Shown one piece after another: positions 1-12,823 of a stretch of 64,000 nucleotides of DNA. The notes under the pieces were generated by a model that worked only from the letters and a program-made list of their open reading frames with translations, was not told the DNA's origin and ran no database searches. Origin of the DNA: Anadara kagoshimensis (Eukaryota; Mollusca; Bivalvia; Arcoida; Arcidae). How positions within the stretch are numbered: the stretch's first letter is position 1; each line of letters opens with the position of its first letter. Location: contig CM037867.1 in NCBI GenBank assembly GCA_021292105.1, forward strand, positions 42,609,843-42,673,842, given 5' to 3'. Position numbers and translations under genes: made by a program.

Positions 1-281
1 AATGTTGACATTTTCAGCTCATTAGGATACATGGTTTATGATATCATACATGTCATACTGCAAAAATGGAAACCCAGGACATAAGACAAAACAATCCAGG
101 ATTTTATGTGACAATCGGGGACATTTTTATCAAAGTCGGGAGACAAAATTTAGTGTATCAACAATTAATACCATTTTAGTGAATAAAAATATAAAAAATA
201 ATAAGTGTAATAATTTTAAAGGTTGTAATTATAGGAGAAATTTCTTTAAATTTTAGAGAATTTTCATAAGAATGCCAATTT
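1..281. other. AT-rich non-coding stretch
   Basis: No gene is recognised here. An open frame of about 72 codons is AT-driven, with asparagine- and lysine-rich content, and resembles no family I know. The stretch leads directly into the first of three back-to-back tandem arrays. Confidence 0.5.
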
Positions 282-413
282 TATAGATCTGGCCACACTA
301 TCCAAGCTCTAATCATCAGGCCATTTATAGATCTGGCCACACTATCCAAGCTCTAATCATCAGGCCACTTATAGATCTGGCCACACTATCCAAGCTCTAA
401 TCATCAGGCCATT
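282..413. repeat. 44-bp tandem repeat, 3 copies
   Basis: Three near-identical 44-bp units start at 282, 326 and 370, each opening with TATAGATCTGGCCACAC. Only one or two bases differ between copies. No coding potential is apparent. Confidence 0.92.
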
Positions 414-477
414 TCACAACTTATTTATTCACCATAACTACGAATACAAAAACATTTTCCTGGTTTTGTCTCTTTGG

Positions 478-960
478 GAGACTTTCAAGTTGTGAGTTTT
501 TGTCCCATTTAGAGACCTGCAAGTTGTGAGTTTTTGTCCCATTTAGAGACCTGCAAGTTGTGAGTTTTTGTCCCATTAAGAGACCTGCAAGTTGTGAGTT
601 TTTGTCTCATTTAGAGACCTGCAAATTGTGAGTTTTTGTCCCATTTAGAGACCTGCAAGTTGCGAGTTTTTGTCCCATTAAGAGACCTGCAAGTTGTGAG
701 TTTTTGTCCCATTAAGAGACCTGCAAGTTGTGAGTTTTTGTTCCCTGGGTGTCCTGCATGTTGTGTAATTTTGTACCATGAAAGACCTTCAAATTGTGAG
801 TTTTTGTCCCATAAAAGACTTACAAAATGTGAACTTTTATCCCATTGAGAGACCTGCAAGTGGTGAACTCTTGTCCCATTGAGGAACCTGCAAGTTGTGA
901 GTTTTTTGTCTTATTGAGGAACCTGCAAGTTGTGAATTTTTGTCTCATTGAGAGACCTGC
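478..960. repeat. 34-bp minisatellite, about 14 copies
   Basis: The unit is anchored by GAGACCTGCAAGTTGTGAG followed by TTTTTGTCCCATT, with starts at 512 and 546 fixing the 34-bp period. Copies in the right half (from about 740) are more diverged. Open frames on both strands arise because the unit lacks stops in several frames and 34 is not a multiple of three, so each frame is read in turn. It abuts the next array without unique DNA between them. Confidence 0.92.
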
Positions 961-961
961 A

Positions 962-3682
962 ATCTTACTGCTGTAGGATTACCTAACTGTGACAGATATG
1001 TAGACTTACTGCTGTAGGATTACCTAACTCTGACAGATATGTAGACTTACTGCTGTAGGATTACCTAACTGTGACAGATATGTAGACTTACTGCTGTAGG
1101 ATTACCTAATTCTGACAGATATGTAGGATTACTGCAGTAGGATTACCTAACTGTGACAGAAATGTAGGATTACGGCTGTAGGATTACCTAACTCTGACAG
1201 ATATGTAGACTTACTGCTGTAGGATTACCTAACTGTGACAGATATGTAGGATTACCTAACTATGACAGATATGTAGACTTACTGCTGTAGGATTACCTAA
1301 CTCTGACAGATATGTAGACTTACTGCTGTAGGATTACCTAACTGTGACAGATATGTAGGATTACTGCTGTAGGATTACCTAACTCTGACAGATATGTAGA
1401 CTTACTGCTGTAGGATTACCTAACTCTGACAGATATGTAGGATTACTGCAGTAGGATTACCTAACTGTGACAGAAATGTAGGATTACGGCTGTAGGATTA
1501 CCTAACTCTGACAGATATGTAGACTTACTGCTGTAGGATTACCTAATTCTGACAGATATGTATTACTGCTGTAGGATTACCTAACTCTGACAGATATGTA
1601 GACTTACTGCTGTAGGATTACCTAACTATGACAGATATGTAGACTTACTGCTGTAGGATTACCTAACTGTGACAGATATGTAGACTTACTGCTGTAGGAT
1701 TACCTAACTGTGACAGATATGTAGGATTACCTAACTGTGACAGATATGTAGGATTACCTAACTATGACAGATATGTAGGATTACCTAACTATGACAGATA
1801 TGTAGACTTACTGCTGTAGGATTACCTAACTATGACAGATATGTAGGATTACCTAACTATGACAGATATGTAGACTTACTGCTGTAGGATTACCTAACTG
1901 TGACAGATATGTAGGATTACCTAACTGTGACAGATATGTAGACTTACTGCTGTAGGATTACCTAACTGTGACAGATATGTAGGATTACCTAACTCTGACA
2001 GATATGTAGGATTACCTAACTATGACAGATATGTAGACTTACTGCTGTAGGATTACCTAACTCTGACAGATATGTAGGATTACCTAACTATGACAGATAT
2101 GTAGGATTACCTAACTCTGACAGATATGTAGACTTACTGCTGTAGGATTACCTAACTGTGACAGATATGTAGACTTACTGCTGTAGGATTACCTAATTCT
2201 GACAGATATGTAGGATTACTGCAGTAGGATTACCTAACTGTGACAGAAATGTAGGATTACGGCTGTAGGATTACCTAACTCTGACAGATATGTAGACTTA
2301 CTGCTGTAGGATTACCTAACTGTGACAGATATGTAGGATTACCTAACTATGACAGATATGTAGACTTACTGCTGTAGGATTACCTAACTCTGACAGATAT
2401 GTAGACTTACTGCTGTAGGATTACCTAACTGTGACAGATATGTAGGATTACTGCTGTAGGATTACCTAACTCTGACAGATATGTAGACTTACTGCTGTAG
2501 GATTACCTAACTCTGACAGATATGTAGGATTACTGCAGTAGGATTACCTAACTGTGACAGAAATGTAGGATTACGGCTGTAGGATTACCTAACTCTGACA
2601 GATATGTAGACTTACTGCTGTAGGATTACCTAATTCTGACAGATATGTATTACTGCTGTAGGATTACCTAACTCTGACAGATATGTAGACTTACTGCTGT
2701 AGGATTACCTAACTATGACAGATATGTAGACTTACTGCTGTAGGATTACCTAACTGTGACAGATATGTAGACTTACTGCTGTAGGATTACCTAACTGTGA
2801 CAGATATGTAGGATTACCTAACTGTGACAGATATGTAGGATTACCTAACTATGACAGATATGTAGGATTACCTAACTATGACAGATATGTAGACTTACTG
2901 CTGTAGGATTACCTAACTGTGACAGATATGTAGGATTACCTAACTATGACAGATATGTAGACTTACTGCTGTAGGATTACCTAACTCTGACAGATATGTA
3001 GACTTACTGCTGTAGGATTACCTAACTGTGACAGATATGTAGGATTACCTAACTGTGACAGATATGTAGACTTACTGCTGTAGGATTACCTAACTGTGAC
3101 AGATATGTAGGATTACCTAACTCTGACAGATATGTAGGATTACCTAACTATGACAGATATGTAGACTTACTGCTGTAGGATTACCTAACTCTGACAGATA
3201 TGTAGGATTACCTAACTATGACAGATATGTAGACTTACTGCTGTAGGATTACCTAACTATGACAGATATGTAGACTTACTGCTGTAGGATTACCTAACTA
3301 TGACAGATATGTAGGATTACCTAACTATGACAGATATGTAGACTTACTGCTGTAGGATTACCTAACTGTGACAGATATGTAGGATTACCTAACTATGACA
3401 GATATGTAGACTTACTGCTGTAGGATTACCTAACTGTGACAGATATGTAGGATTACCTAACTCTGACAGATATGTAGACTTACTGCTGTAGGATTACCTA
3501 ACTGTGACAGATATGTAGGATTACCTAACTGTGACAGATATGTAGGATTACCTAACTCTGACAGATTTGTAGACTTACTGCTGTAGAATTACCTAACTGT
3601 GACAGATATGTAGGAAATACCTAACTCTGACAGATATGTAGACTTACTGCTGTATGACAGATATATATAGATTTACTGCTGC
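962..3682. repeat. Mixed 41-bp / 27-bp minisatellite with higher-order structure
   Basis: The long unit is 41 bp (GACTTACTGCTGTAGGATTA then CCTAACTGTGACAGATATGTA). A short 27-bp unit lacks the 14-bp GACTTACTGCTGTA part. The two forms alternate irregularly over 2.7 kb. One central base varies (CTGTGAC, CTCTGAC or CTATGAC). Rare marker variants (TACGGCTGTA, GCAGTAGGATT, TGTATTACTGC) recur exactly 1087 bp apart, showing that a large block of units was duplicated. The last units, near 3560-3682, are degenerate, as is usual at array edges. Confidence 0.95.
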
Positions 3683-5750
3683 AAAGTTTCCTGTCTGTAA
3701 TGATACATTCTATTGTGTTAAGTTTAAATTAATTTAGGAATGCAATAAAATATAGATTTCTGGCATTGATACAAATATTTACTAACAACTAACATGTTGT
3801 ACAAAATCTGTAGGTGTGATAATTATTGTACTAAGTTTTGGAACAAGGTGTGAGAATAAATGCACTAAATTTTAGAGCAAGGTGAGAGAATAATTGCATT
3901 CAATGTGAGAATGAAGAAAAAGAAAATTTCTGCTTTGTTTCATAACAATTATGTCTGATAAATATAAGATTCTATACAATTATTGTCCTTGATGAGGTGG
4001 ATATAGGATAATACGGACCTGACCAAAGTAATATATTTACAGAGGCCGTTAGACCGAGGTGAATATTTTTCGTCAGGTCCGTATAATCCCATATCCACTA
4101 ATTTATTTGTTAAATGATACTTCAAAATGACATTAAATTGCAATTTTAGTGTAATCAGCACAATGATCTCAACTTTGGCATTATTGGAGATGTTCTTCAA
4201 GTTGGTAAAGCTTTCTCTTTTAAATAACTTCTTATTAGTTTTACTGCATTATCTGTGGATTTCTTTGTGTTAATAGCATTTATTGATGCCAAATTACCTC
4301 CAGCCCTGAGGTTTCTACAGATGCAAAGCATTTGCGCTGTTTGTTATGCACTATTTTTTACTGTGTATTGCCAAATTGTGTCCAAGAAGACGACGCATGC
4401 TATCTTTTGATTGGTTGGATAAATTTCTACAAAGTTCCTTTTTTATTTGTTGCTGAAAACTGGTTGGCCAACTTTCTGTATCTATTTATAGTATTTAACT
4501 GATCCCCCAACTATTTATGGACTTTTTGAGACATTTTTAATTGAATATCGCTATATGTACTTATGTATATTGACCAATCAGTGATAAGGAAAACACTCAG
4601 TTATATAATAAAGATCATTGTTTAATTCTGGTTTGTTACTGACTTAATTAATAATATGACCCTTTAACAATTGAACACTATTGTTTTGGAGTTTAATTTA
4701 TCAACAATAAAATTTTGAAATAAATCAAATATCATTGGGAATCAAATACTTCATTTATGCAGCTACATAAGCCTAGAGTTATTAAAAAATTGAAAATTCT
4801 AGACTTAAGTTTGGTCAGTTATCCATTCAGTCAAGTGTAATATCAAGTTGATCTTTGATTACAGTCTCTCAACAGGAATCAGATTGCAGTCATTTTGTCA
4901 CGGTTGTTAAGTGGTTACCAAGTGACACTTAGTAACTTCAAAGTTGTTTACTGTTTATTTGTTTACAGCGGTTACATACAGACTAAATAAATCCTAAGTG
5001 ATTGAGCGGTTTTTGTCAGGATGTTTACTGATTGGCTAGTGTATAGATGTAGCTGTCTGGGTCTCTGTATATGAGTAGGAAATTAAATCGTTTAATTAAT
5101 TACTTTTAAATTGAAAATGTAAAGTGCTGCAATTTGTAATATGCAGGAAAGTGCTGTGTACTTCAGAATCTTTATCTTGCAGTATGATGCTGAAAATTAA
5201 TGATTTTAATTAATTAATTAGAAATCTTACTACTTAAGTGTGTTAATTCAGTTTGTTTATTGTGGCATGTCTGACACCAACTCTGTCTCCTAGCTAATGT
5301 GACATCCATCATACATATCATGGCCCTTTGGATAATCCAATCTTGACATTTGTGTTATTTCAGATTTTCACACTTATATAACATTATAATTGTTTAAACA
5401 AGGAATTCTCACAGTACCTCTCATTCCTTATGTATAAATGCTACAAATCTTGATGAAAATATGGTAGTTTGCTTGTCAAAGGTTTGTGGTTTTTTACGCC
5501 ATTAGAGTTTCTTCTGCAACCCTACTAATTGCTACAGTATCATTGTTTTGTTTTACAAACTTGCTACATAATCATTTAGATTTCTAGTTTTGTTTTACAA
5601 ACTTGCTGCATTATAACAATTTCTAATAAAGTCCAATGCCTAATGAAGTCCACAGATTGAGGCTTTAGACAAGGAGTTTGATATTACAAAATATGCTTGC
5701 TCTCAAAATTTTACAACTTTGTTCTATATCAACCAACAATCATGTAACAT
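3683..5750. other. AT-rich stretch without a recognised gene
   Basis: I see no exon, RNA gene or protein family here. It contains the inverted repeat at 3997-4098, listed separately. The rest is unique AT-rich DNA with scattered short homopolymers. Confidence 0.5.
3997..4098. repeat. Inverted repeat, 27-bp arms around a 48-bp loop
   Basis: The left arm (3997-4023) contains ATACGGACCTGAC. The right arm (4072-4098) contains GTCAGGTCCGTAT. The arms pair over 27 bp with two mismatches. The size suggests a small foldback or MITE-like element, or a transcribed hairpin; I cannot assign it to a named family. Confidence 0.8.
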
Positions 5751-6060
5751 GCTTTCAGCCACATACAGTGTACATTTTGCCCATGCTTTCAGCCACATAC
5801 AGTGTACATTTTGCCCATGCTTTCAGCCACATACAGTGTACATTTTGCCCATGCTTTCAGCCACATACAGTGTACATTTTGCCCATGCTTTCAGCCACAT
5901 ACAGTGTACATTTTGCCCATGCTTTCAGCCACATACAGTGTACATTTTGCCCATGCTTTCAGCCACATACAGTGTACATTTTGCCCATGCTTTCAGCCAC
6001 ATACAGTATACATTTTGCCCATGCTTTCAGCCACATACAGTGTACATTTTGCCCATGCTT
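5751..6060. repeat. 34-bp minisatellite, 9 copies
   Basis: Units begin GCTTTCAGCCACATACAGTG at 5751, 5785, 5819 and so on to 6023. They are almost identical, with a single G-to-A change in the eighth copy. Because 34 is not divisible by three and the unit has no stop codon on the plus strand, three overlapping plus-strand open frames cover it. These are artefacts, not genes. Confidence 0.95.
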
Positions 6061-6114
6061 ACAGTCAAGGTATTATAACCCCCTCTTTCCTGCAAACAAA
6101 GTTTAAGGGCTAAA

Positions 6115-6310
6115 TAGGAAACACTTTGTCCATCTGTCTCAGTATGATGTTAGCTTCATATCCTCTATGTCTATAGATGGTTTTTGATCACATTTTGTAC
6201 AAATGTAAACCAGCATGAGAAAATGTATGGCATACCAAATATAATGTCCGTTCATCTGGTTGTTGGTAACAGGAGGTATTTGTTTCTCAAGCCACTGCTC
6301 TAAACCATAT
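6115..6310 (+). repeat. Dispersed repeat copy A (diverged)
   Basis: It shares the order of landmarks TTTGTCCATCTGTCT, CTTCATATCCTCTATGTC, ATAGATGGTTTTTGATCA, AAACCAGCATGAG, ATACCAAAT and CAGGAGGTATTTG with the stretch at 8053-8260. The similarity is visible by eye but heavily diverged. Non-coding. Confidence 0.6.
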
Positions 6311-8052
6311 TAATTATAACTAAAACCCTGTCGTTTAGAGATTGTAGCCACAAATTACAAAAATCTACCATTTTTTTCTACTGGCATCATTTTATTGTGA
6401 AGTGACCTAATATTTGAAGTCAGTCTTTGCTCTTATTTCAAAAAGTCTGGATACTCTCTAACATTTTCATTTTCACTTCCAAATGAAAAATTTCTATATC
6501 CAACAACTCATTTTTTTATCCTTGAAAAGAATGATTGATAGCTGGTCATGGTGATCACCAATTACCTGCCCAAATTAAAATGAAAATAGAATTGTATACC
6601 TTGTTAGATGTTCCAGGTTCACAGATGTTCAAAATCTCTATTGGACTCTCAGTAAAGTGTTGTTTGATATGACTTTAAATGCCGAGAATCATTCATATAG
6701 GCATTTCAAAATTTGTCCTTTACAAGTCTACAAATGTTTTTACGATTTTTAGTTTCTTGTAAGCCAAAGTGACTTACATTTAGCCTTTTTGCGGGGGATT
6801 ATGTAAGAGGGATAAAGTTTTTTCCTCAGGAACAGCTATAAGTGTGCATTATAATAACAAAGGTATCATATAGCACATTGTTAGTAATTTTAATGGTTTG
6901 CAACTAAAATTAGATCTTACAGTTTGACTTAATCGGTAAACTCCCCGGGCTCTTGATCTTAAAATATTTTTCAAAGTTTCTAAAGTCAAGAGAGTCCTTA
7001 ATTCTTGATCTTATAAATGCTTCGTGACATTGCAAAAGTCAAGAGTGCTTAAGTTCAAAGTAAAACATGTAACTGAAGCAGTCACAGTAATCATTAACAT
7101 CATATTGTAAAGAAACAGAACACTTCTGGTATATATATATAGGTTATCTAAGACAAAGTATACATGTTATATAACAATATGTCACTTATTGTAATTCATT
7201 ACATGGAGACATAAGTAGTTCCTGCAGTAACATTAAAAGTAACATTGTTTACATTAATATTTGGGCGTTCATTTGATAGAAGTTAATTTCTTTTGAAGAA
7301 TAATAATTATTAAAGATAACAACCTTTGTGGAGTTTTTTTTTGTCTTTTGTTTGTTACAGCTTCCCATCTGTTTAATTGATTCCAAAGTTTGTTGTTATA
7401 TTCTGATGGTCAACTAGAATGGTTGACTTCCTGTGTAATTAAACAAAACAAGAATTTGTTGATGTCTGTTGCTGCTTGCCAAAAACTTTATCACCATATT
7501 ATACCCCGGCAGTAAGGGAGTATTGGAGTTTTCAGTCTTTTATATCCACTACTCCTCACCCAGTTATTGAAATAAAACTATGTGGACATCACAGCTGCCA
7601 AATGACCCACAACCCACGGGTCTGGCCCACATTTACATGTGGATTTATGCTGACCCTCCAAGAAGAATATTGACCCACAAACGACAATAGAGTTTGATGA
7701 TTTGCAGTGTTCATTCATCACCACTGGAATCTATCTGTCATCAAGTCAAATTTGAGTGATTACATGGGTGACTTCGGTTGTAACATTTGAATTATTAATA
7801 TTGTGCTGGAAGCAGGTGAAAAATCACAAAATCACTGTGCACATACTGTATCCATTTCTCTGTGAAACACACTACAATGCTCCATTTTTTAAAATCTAGC
7901 TCTTAATTTTTTGGGGGTAGGGCACTTGGACCCCCATTGCAGCAGCGGTGCACCTTCTGTGGTTGTGACCTGCAATTTACACAAAATGTGGGTAGCAGGT
8001 CTGGTACATATTCATAGGAAAATGTAGATGTGTATGCGCAAACACATTTTAG

Positions 8053-8260
8053 GGTGGTATATAGGAATTTCCGTCCGTCTGGTTGTCTAACCCAATATCA
8101 TGTCCACTTCATATCTTCCATGTCTATGGATGGATTTCAATCAAACTTGGCACAAATATAAACCAATATGAACCAATGTGTCACATACCAAATTTATGTG
8201 CATAAGTCAAAGGTCAGGAGGTCCTGGGTATTTGGCTCTCAAGAGACAGTTATAGTTCTA
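8053..8260 (+). repeat. Dispersed repeat copy B (diverged)
   Basis: Landmarks are TTTCCGTCCGTCTGG, CTTCATATCTTCCATGTC, ATGGATGGATTTCAATCA, AACCAATATGAACC, ATACCAAAT and AGGAGGTCCTGGG. It matches copy A at 6115-6310 in the same order and orientation. Strings of GTCCGTC and a CAAACTTGGCACAAAT core are typical of repeats I associate with bivalve genomes; the family name is unknown to me. Confidence 0.6.
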
Positions 8261-8570
8261 GTTGTTGCTGAATGTTGCAATATGTTGGTGTTATTATTAT
8301 TCCTCTTTGAAATTTAACCTGTAGTACGAGATTGTACATTTTCATTTCCACTACTTCTTCATAGTCTTTTGAAGGAACTAAATAAATTATGTGGACCTAT
8401 TCATGGGAAGGTATAGATACCTTGAATGTTGTATTTTCTTGGAGTTATTCACCTCTTCACTATGGCTGCAGTTGAAATATTCTGAACTTTTGTTGTTTAT
8501 TGGTTCTGTGGATTACTGAATTCTAATGTGTTTCCCATAATAATAGTTATATAATATATAAGCATGGTTT

Positions 8571-8883
8571 ACAGGAGTTATAGTTGTAAAACCATTACAG
8601 GAGTTATAGTTGTAATACCATTACAGGAGCTATAGTTGTAAAACCATTACAGGAGCTATAGTTGTAAACCATTACAGGAGCTATAGTTGTAAAACCATTA
8701 CAGGAGCTATAGTTGTAATACCATTACAGGAGCTATAGTTGTAATACCATTACAGGAGCTATAGTTGTAAACCATTACAGGAGCTATAGTTGTAATACCA
8801 TTACAGGAGCTATAGTTGTAATACCATTACAGGAGCTATAGTTGTAAAACCATTACAGGAGCTATAGTTGTAAAACCATTACA
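8571..8883. repeat. 26-bp minisatellite, about 12 copies
   Basis: The unit is ACAGGAGCTATAGTTGTAA followed by AACCATT or TACCATT; some copies lack one base. The first two units carry GTTATAG instead of GCTATAG, marking the array's edge type. Stops occur in the unit, so no long frame is produced. Confidence 0.93.
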
Positions 8884-11159
8884 AAATAGACCACATCAAT
8901 ATAAGTAGACATTAAACACTGTAACTTTGCACCAATCCACTCATCACCTCTTTATGTGTCCAAAGATATGTAGTCTTTAACATAGACAGAAAATTTGATA
9001 GTATAGGCTGGGTCTGTCACATATCCATTTGGGACTGTTACATTTTTACACCTGGGATCAGATGTCATATTTCCAACTTGGACTAATTTTTACACCTAAG
9101 ACTGCCAAATTTAGAAATTGGAATATCATATTTACAACAAGGTATGTCACATTTACAATTGGTTTGAAATGTTTTATGAAAATCTTTATGATACTGTAGC
9201 GCAGTGTAAATGAAGCCATCCATAGTGATCAGCTAACTTTGATGGTATCCCATAATGCATTGTAATAATATCCCAGAATGCATTGTAATTATATCCCTCA
9301 ATGCATTGCAGAATGTCCCAATTGCCTAATGTTTGATTTGATGTGATAACTATTATATAATCTAATACATAATTTAATAAGTAACTTAAATGTATTATTG
9401 TATATAAGAAAATACATATTTGAATTGTTTGATTATAATAGTGATATGTTAGATGAAGTGTCTACAACTATTACTGTATTAAGTTCTAGATTGATGGAGA
9501 TTATGATCATGTTATAAACCTTTAGATGATCACTGATAATATCTTACTGTGTCACCTCACCACCCTTGATATCAGAATACACAAATAGTGGAAGGTTTAC
9601 GGCAACATAATTATGCCATTTAATACAAGATGAAAAGTTTGTAACCAAAAATTAAAACGTCTGTGTTAAAAAATATTTAAAAACCCCACATTGAGATTGT
9701 TATATTTTTCAGTTCTGGCTCCACCATTATTTTGATGGCTGTTTAATAAAAAAACAACATACTTATCCATGTCCTAATAACAATCCAGAAGCAAAGTAAA
9801 AACTTTGGAAGTGACAAGTTAGGTTAGATATGTGAACTTCCACCAGGGAAGTGAGGCCCGGTGCTCCGGAAGGGTAAGCACCTCCTGTTTAACTTATGTT
9901 ATCTATAAGTTTTGGTGTGCCACTAAGCAGTACTTTGTTACTTTACAATATTGCACTGTTTTGACCTTGAAAGATCCTACAGACCAAATGTAGGTCAAGT
10001 TCATATATAGGATATAGGTCATGGTTGTTAAAACATTAGATCAGATCAGATCATTTTAATTAGTCTGATTGTTTGTACAAATCAAGCAATGCAATCACAG
10101 GTGAGTATCCAGGGCCTTCCTGGAAGGGGGTGGGAAGATATTTGATATATTTTATAAAACTTCTCATAGTTTAAAGATTGTTAGATTGTGAATGCCATAA
10201 CTTGTTAATGACCATAAGCCTTTTAACATCTGGAAAAATGAAAAAAAAAACATTAATGTAGAGGTCACCATGGTGATTTTTTTAATGAAGATTTACTCAA
10301 AATACACATTGATTTTTACATTGACTTCTCCATCTAAGGTTATAATAAATACAGTTTTGGTTCTAAACTGTTAATTACAAAGGGGAAATGAAAATCAAAG
10401 ATTTAAAGTAAATAGTTATATTATAACGTTTTTTTTTCCAGAAATATTAATACAATGTCGATAAACACATCCAGTTTATATGAACCTCTATCACTGGGAT
10501 ATAAAGATAATTAGTTTAGTATGGCCTCAAAAAGTTTACAAAATCTGTTGATAGTTTTTTTTAAATGTCAGTAAGAGACAGAGTGTCATGACAAAAAGCC
10601 AACAGACTCATTTTAGGAACTTAAGAGTATTAAAAATTTGATAATAGAATAATGTGTTTTTAATTGTAGATCCTATAACCCTGTGATATACCAGATAGAT
10701 TTGAGGTGAAGTTTGAGATTTTTCAAAATTTCAGAACTAGTTTGGTATAAAGTATAGTTAAAGTGGTTTAATGATAAAATCAGTATTATTTAATACAACT
10801 TCACAAACTTTACTGCTCTCTTATAATCTACACTTTAAAATTTATAGATATCTGTTTTATGGAGATTAAAAGATACTGTGTAATGTATTAAGTATTAAGA
10901 CTTCTCTGTGCAGATGTTTGTGCCTATGCTAGTTTTAGCTCACATGACATAGTGCAGCATGTTTGCATGTCCATAACACCTATATTAACTTGTTCTTTGA
11001 AACTACTGGAGAGATTACATTCAATCCCTCCCCTTATCACTCACCCTAAACCCCCATTCCCTCTTCTCAAAACACCTATTCGTTCTTCGAAACTACTGGA
11101 CAGATTATGACCTTATATTTGACCTTTGTGCTTTTACTAATTATCAGAAAAACGATATT
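8884..11159. other. AT-rich stretch without a recognised gene
   Basis: No exon or RNA gene is recognised. It holds a small triplication at 9245-9313. Near 10937 and 10990-11110 there are fragments related to the AGCTCAC-type dispersed element, including two copies of a GAAACTACTGGA(G/C)AGATTA phrase. Confidence 0.5.
9245..9313. repeat. Short imperfect triplication around AATGCATTG
   Basis: Three imperfect units of about 24 bp each contain ATCCC(A/T)(A/G/C)AATGCATTG. They are diverged and short. Confidence 0.6.
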
Positions 11160-12002
11160 TTATCGGTACCCTTCCCTAAACCCCCCACAAATCATTAACT
11201 TTTTCTCAACATTTCTCCCAAACCCTGTTCCCTTATTCCCTTCTCTTATTACTCCTCTCTAAACCCTCTTTTAACTTACTTCCCCTTACCCTCTTCCCTT
11301 TCCCCTCCCATAACCAATTTTCCCTCACCCCTTCCTTAACCCTCTTTCTCTCCCTTCCCTTACACCCTCTTCACCCCTTTTCCTCTCCCTCTCCCTCATC
11401 TCCTTCTATTACCCCTCCCTCAACCCTGCTTGCCTTACTCCCTCCCCTTATCTCCCTTCTTCAACCCCTTTCCCAATCACCTACCCCTGTCTACCTCAAC
11501 TTGTTTCCCTTACCCCTTTCCTTCCTTTCCACCTCCCTCAACCCTCTCTCCTTTCCCCTTTCTGTACCTCTTCCCTTATCCCCTCGCTCCTCCAATCCTT
11601 AACCTTTCCCTCAACCCCTTTGCTTAACACTTACCCTTTCCCTTATTCCCAATCTCAATCGTCACCTTTCCTTACCCCTCTCTCAATCTCTTCTCTTACC
11701 TTCTCCCTCAACCATCTACCCTTACCCTCTCTTTCAAAACTTACCAAACCCCCTTTCCTAACCCACTCCCTCAACACCCTTCCTTTTCCCCTTCTCTCAA
11801 ACCCTTTCCTTACTGCCTTAACCCATTTACAACTCCTTTCTCAACCCCATTGCTAAACCCCCTTCCTTGACTATCTTGCTTAACCCATTCCCTTACTCAT
11901 TCCTTTTATCCATCCATAAACCATCTCTCCCCCTTGCTCAACTGCCTTCCATTACCCCTCTCTTGACCCCCTACAATTCCCCCCTCCCTTAACCCCTTCC
12001 CT
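11160..12002. repeat. Homopyrimidine-biased (C+T) low-complexity tract
   Basis: For more than 800 bp the plus strand is mainly C and T with isolated A and very few G. Phrases such as CCCTTCC, CCTCAACCC and CCCTAAACCC recur without a fixed period. Proline-, serine- and leucine-rich open frames on the plus strand reflect this composition, not a gene. It ends exactly where the 39-bp array begins. Confidence 0.85.
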
Positions 12003-12820
12003 GTTAGAAAAACAGCATAGTCAGTACATCCAGTGCTGTCAGAAGAACAGCAAAGCTTGCTAGTACATTAAGTGCTGTCAATAGAACAGCAAAGCATGCC
12101 AGTACATCAAGTGTTGTCAGTAGAACAGCAAAGCTTGCCAGTACATCAAGTGCTGTCAGTTATACAGCAAAGCTTGTCAGTACATCAAGTGTTGTCAGTA
12201 GAACAGCAAAGCTTGCCAGTACATCAAGTGCTGTCATTTGAACAGCAAAGCTTGCCAGTACATCAAGTGCTGTCAGTAGAATGACAAAGCTTGTCGGTAC
12301 ATCAAGTGTTGTCAGTAGAACAGCAAAGCTTGCCAGTACGTCAAGTGCTGTCAGTAGAGCAGCAAAGCAAGCCAGTACATCAAGTGCTGTCATTTGAACA
12401 GCAAAGCTTGCCAGTACATCAAGTGCTGTCAGTAGAATGACAAAGCTTGTCAGTACATCAAGTGTTGTCAGAACAACAGCAAAGCTTGCCAGTACGTCAA
12501 GTGCTGTCAGTAGAGCAGCAAAGCAAGCCAGTACATCAAGTGTTGTCAGTAGAACAGCAAAGCAAGCCAGTTCATCAAGTGTTGTCAGTAGATTAGCAAA
12601 GCTTGCCAGTACATCAAGTGCTGTCAGTAGAACAGCAAAGCTTGCCAGTACATCAAGTGTTGTCAGTAGAACAGCAAAGCTTGCCGGTACATCAAGTGTT
12701 GTCAGCAGTAGAACAGCAAAGCTTGCCAGTACATTAAGTGTTGTCAGTAGAACAGCATAGCTTGCCAGTACATCAAGTGTTGCCAGTAGAACAGCAAAGC
12801 TTGCCAGTACATCAAGTGTT
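12003..12820. repeat. 39-bp minisatellite, about 21 copies
   Basis: The unit is anchored by CAGCAAAGCTTGCCAGTACA then TCAAGTGCTGTCAGTAGAA, 39 bp or 13 codons. That length keeps frames open on both strands, giving apparent 70- to 107-codon frames. Two copies of a three-unit variant block (GTCATTTGAACAGC, then GTAGAATGACAAAGC) show local block duplication near 12234 and 12390. No signal peptide or start context supports translation. Confidence 0.93.
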
Positions 12821-12823
12821 GCA

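Larger units (their letters stand above)
6061..8570. other. Non-coding stretch with dispersed-repeat remnants
   Basis: No gene is recognised. Two diverged relatives of one dispersed repeat lie in direct orientation (6115-6310 and 8053-8260, listed separately). A short open frame at 7476-7673 overlaps a stretch with ATACCCCGGCAGTAAGGGAG, which resembles dispersed-repeat ends elsewhere in the window, so I do not call it a gene. Confidence 0.5.

Noticed and set aside
962-3682. CRISPR-like array
   Set aside because: Units are directly contiguous with no unique spacers and the genome context is eukaryotic; ordinary minisatellite.
5678-6113. Cysteine- and histidine-rich repeat frames
   Set aside because: Three frames over the same 34-bp array; no start context and identical nucleotides in each unit.
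11430-11856. Proline/serine-rich frames on the plus strand
   Set aside because: Direct result of C+T composition; no protein features beyond that bias.
11160-11900. Telomere-like CCCTAA motifs
   Set aside because: CCCTAA occurs sporadically in a general C+T tract without tandem 6-bp periodicity.
12072-12760. Repetitive frames over the 39-bp array, including a serine-rich SVVSRTAKLAST cycle
   Set aside because: Open on both strands because 39 bp is 13 codons; no signal peptide, no flanking exon, array ends mid-frame.
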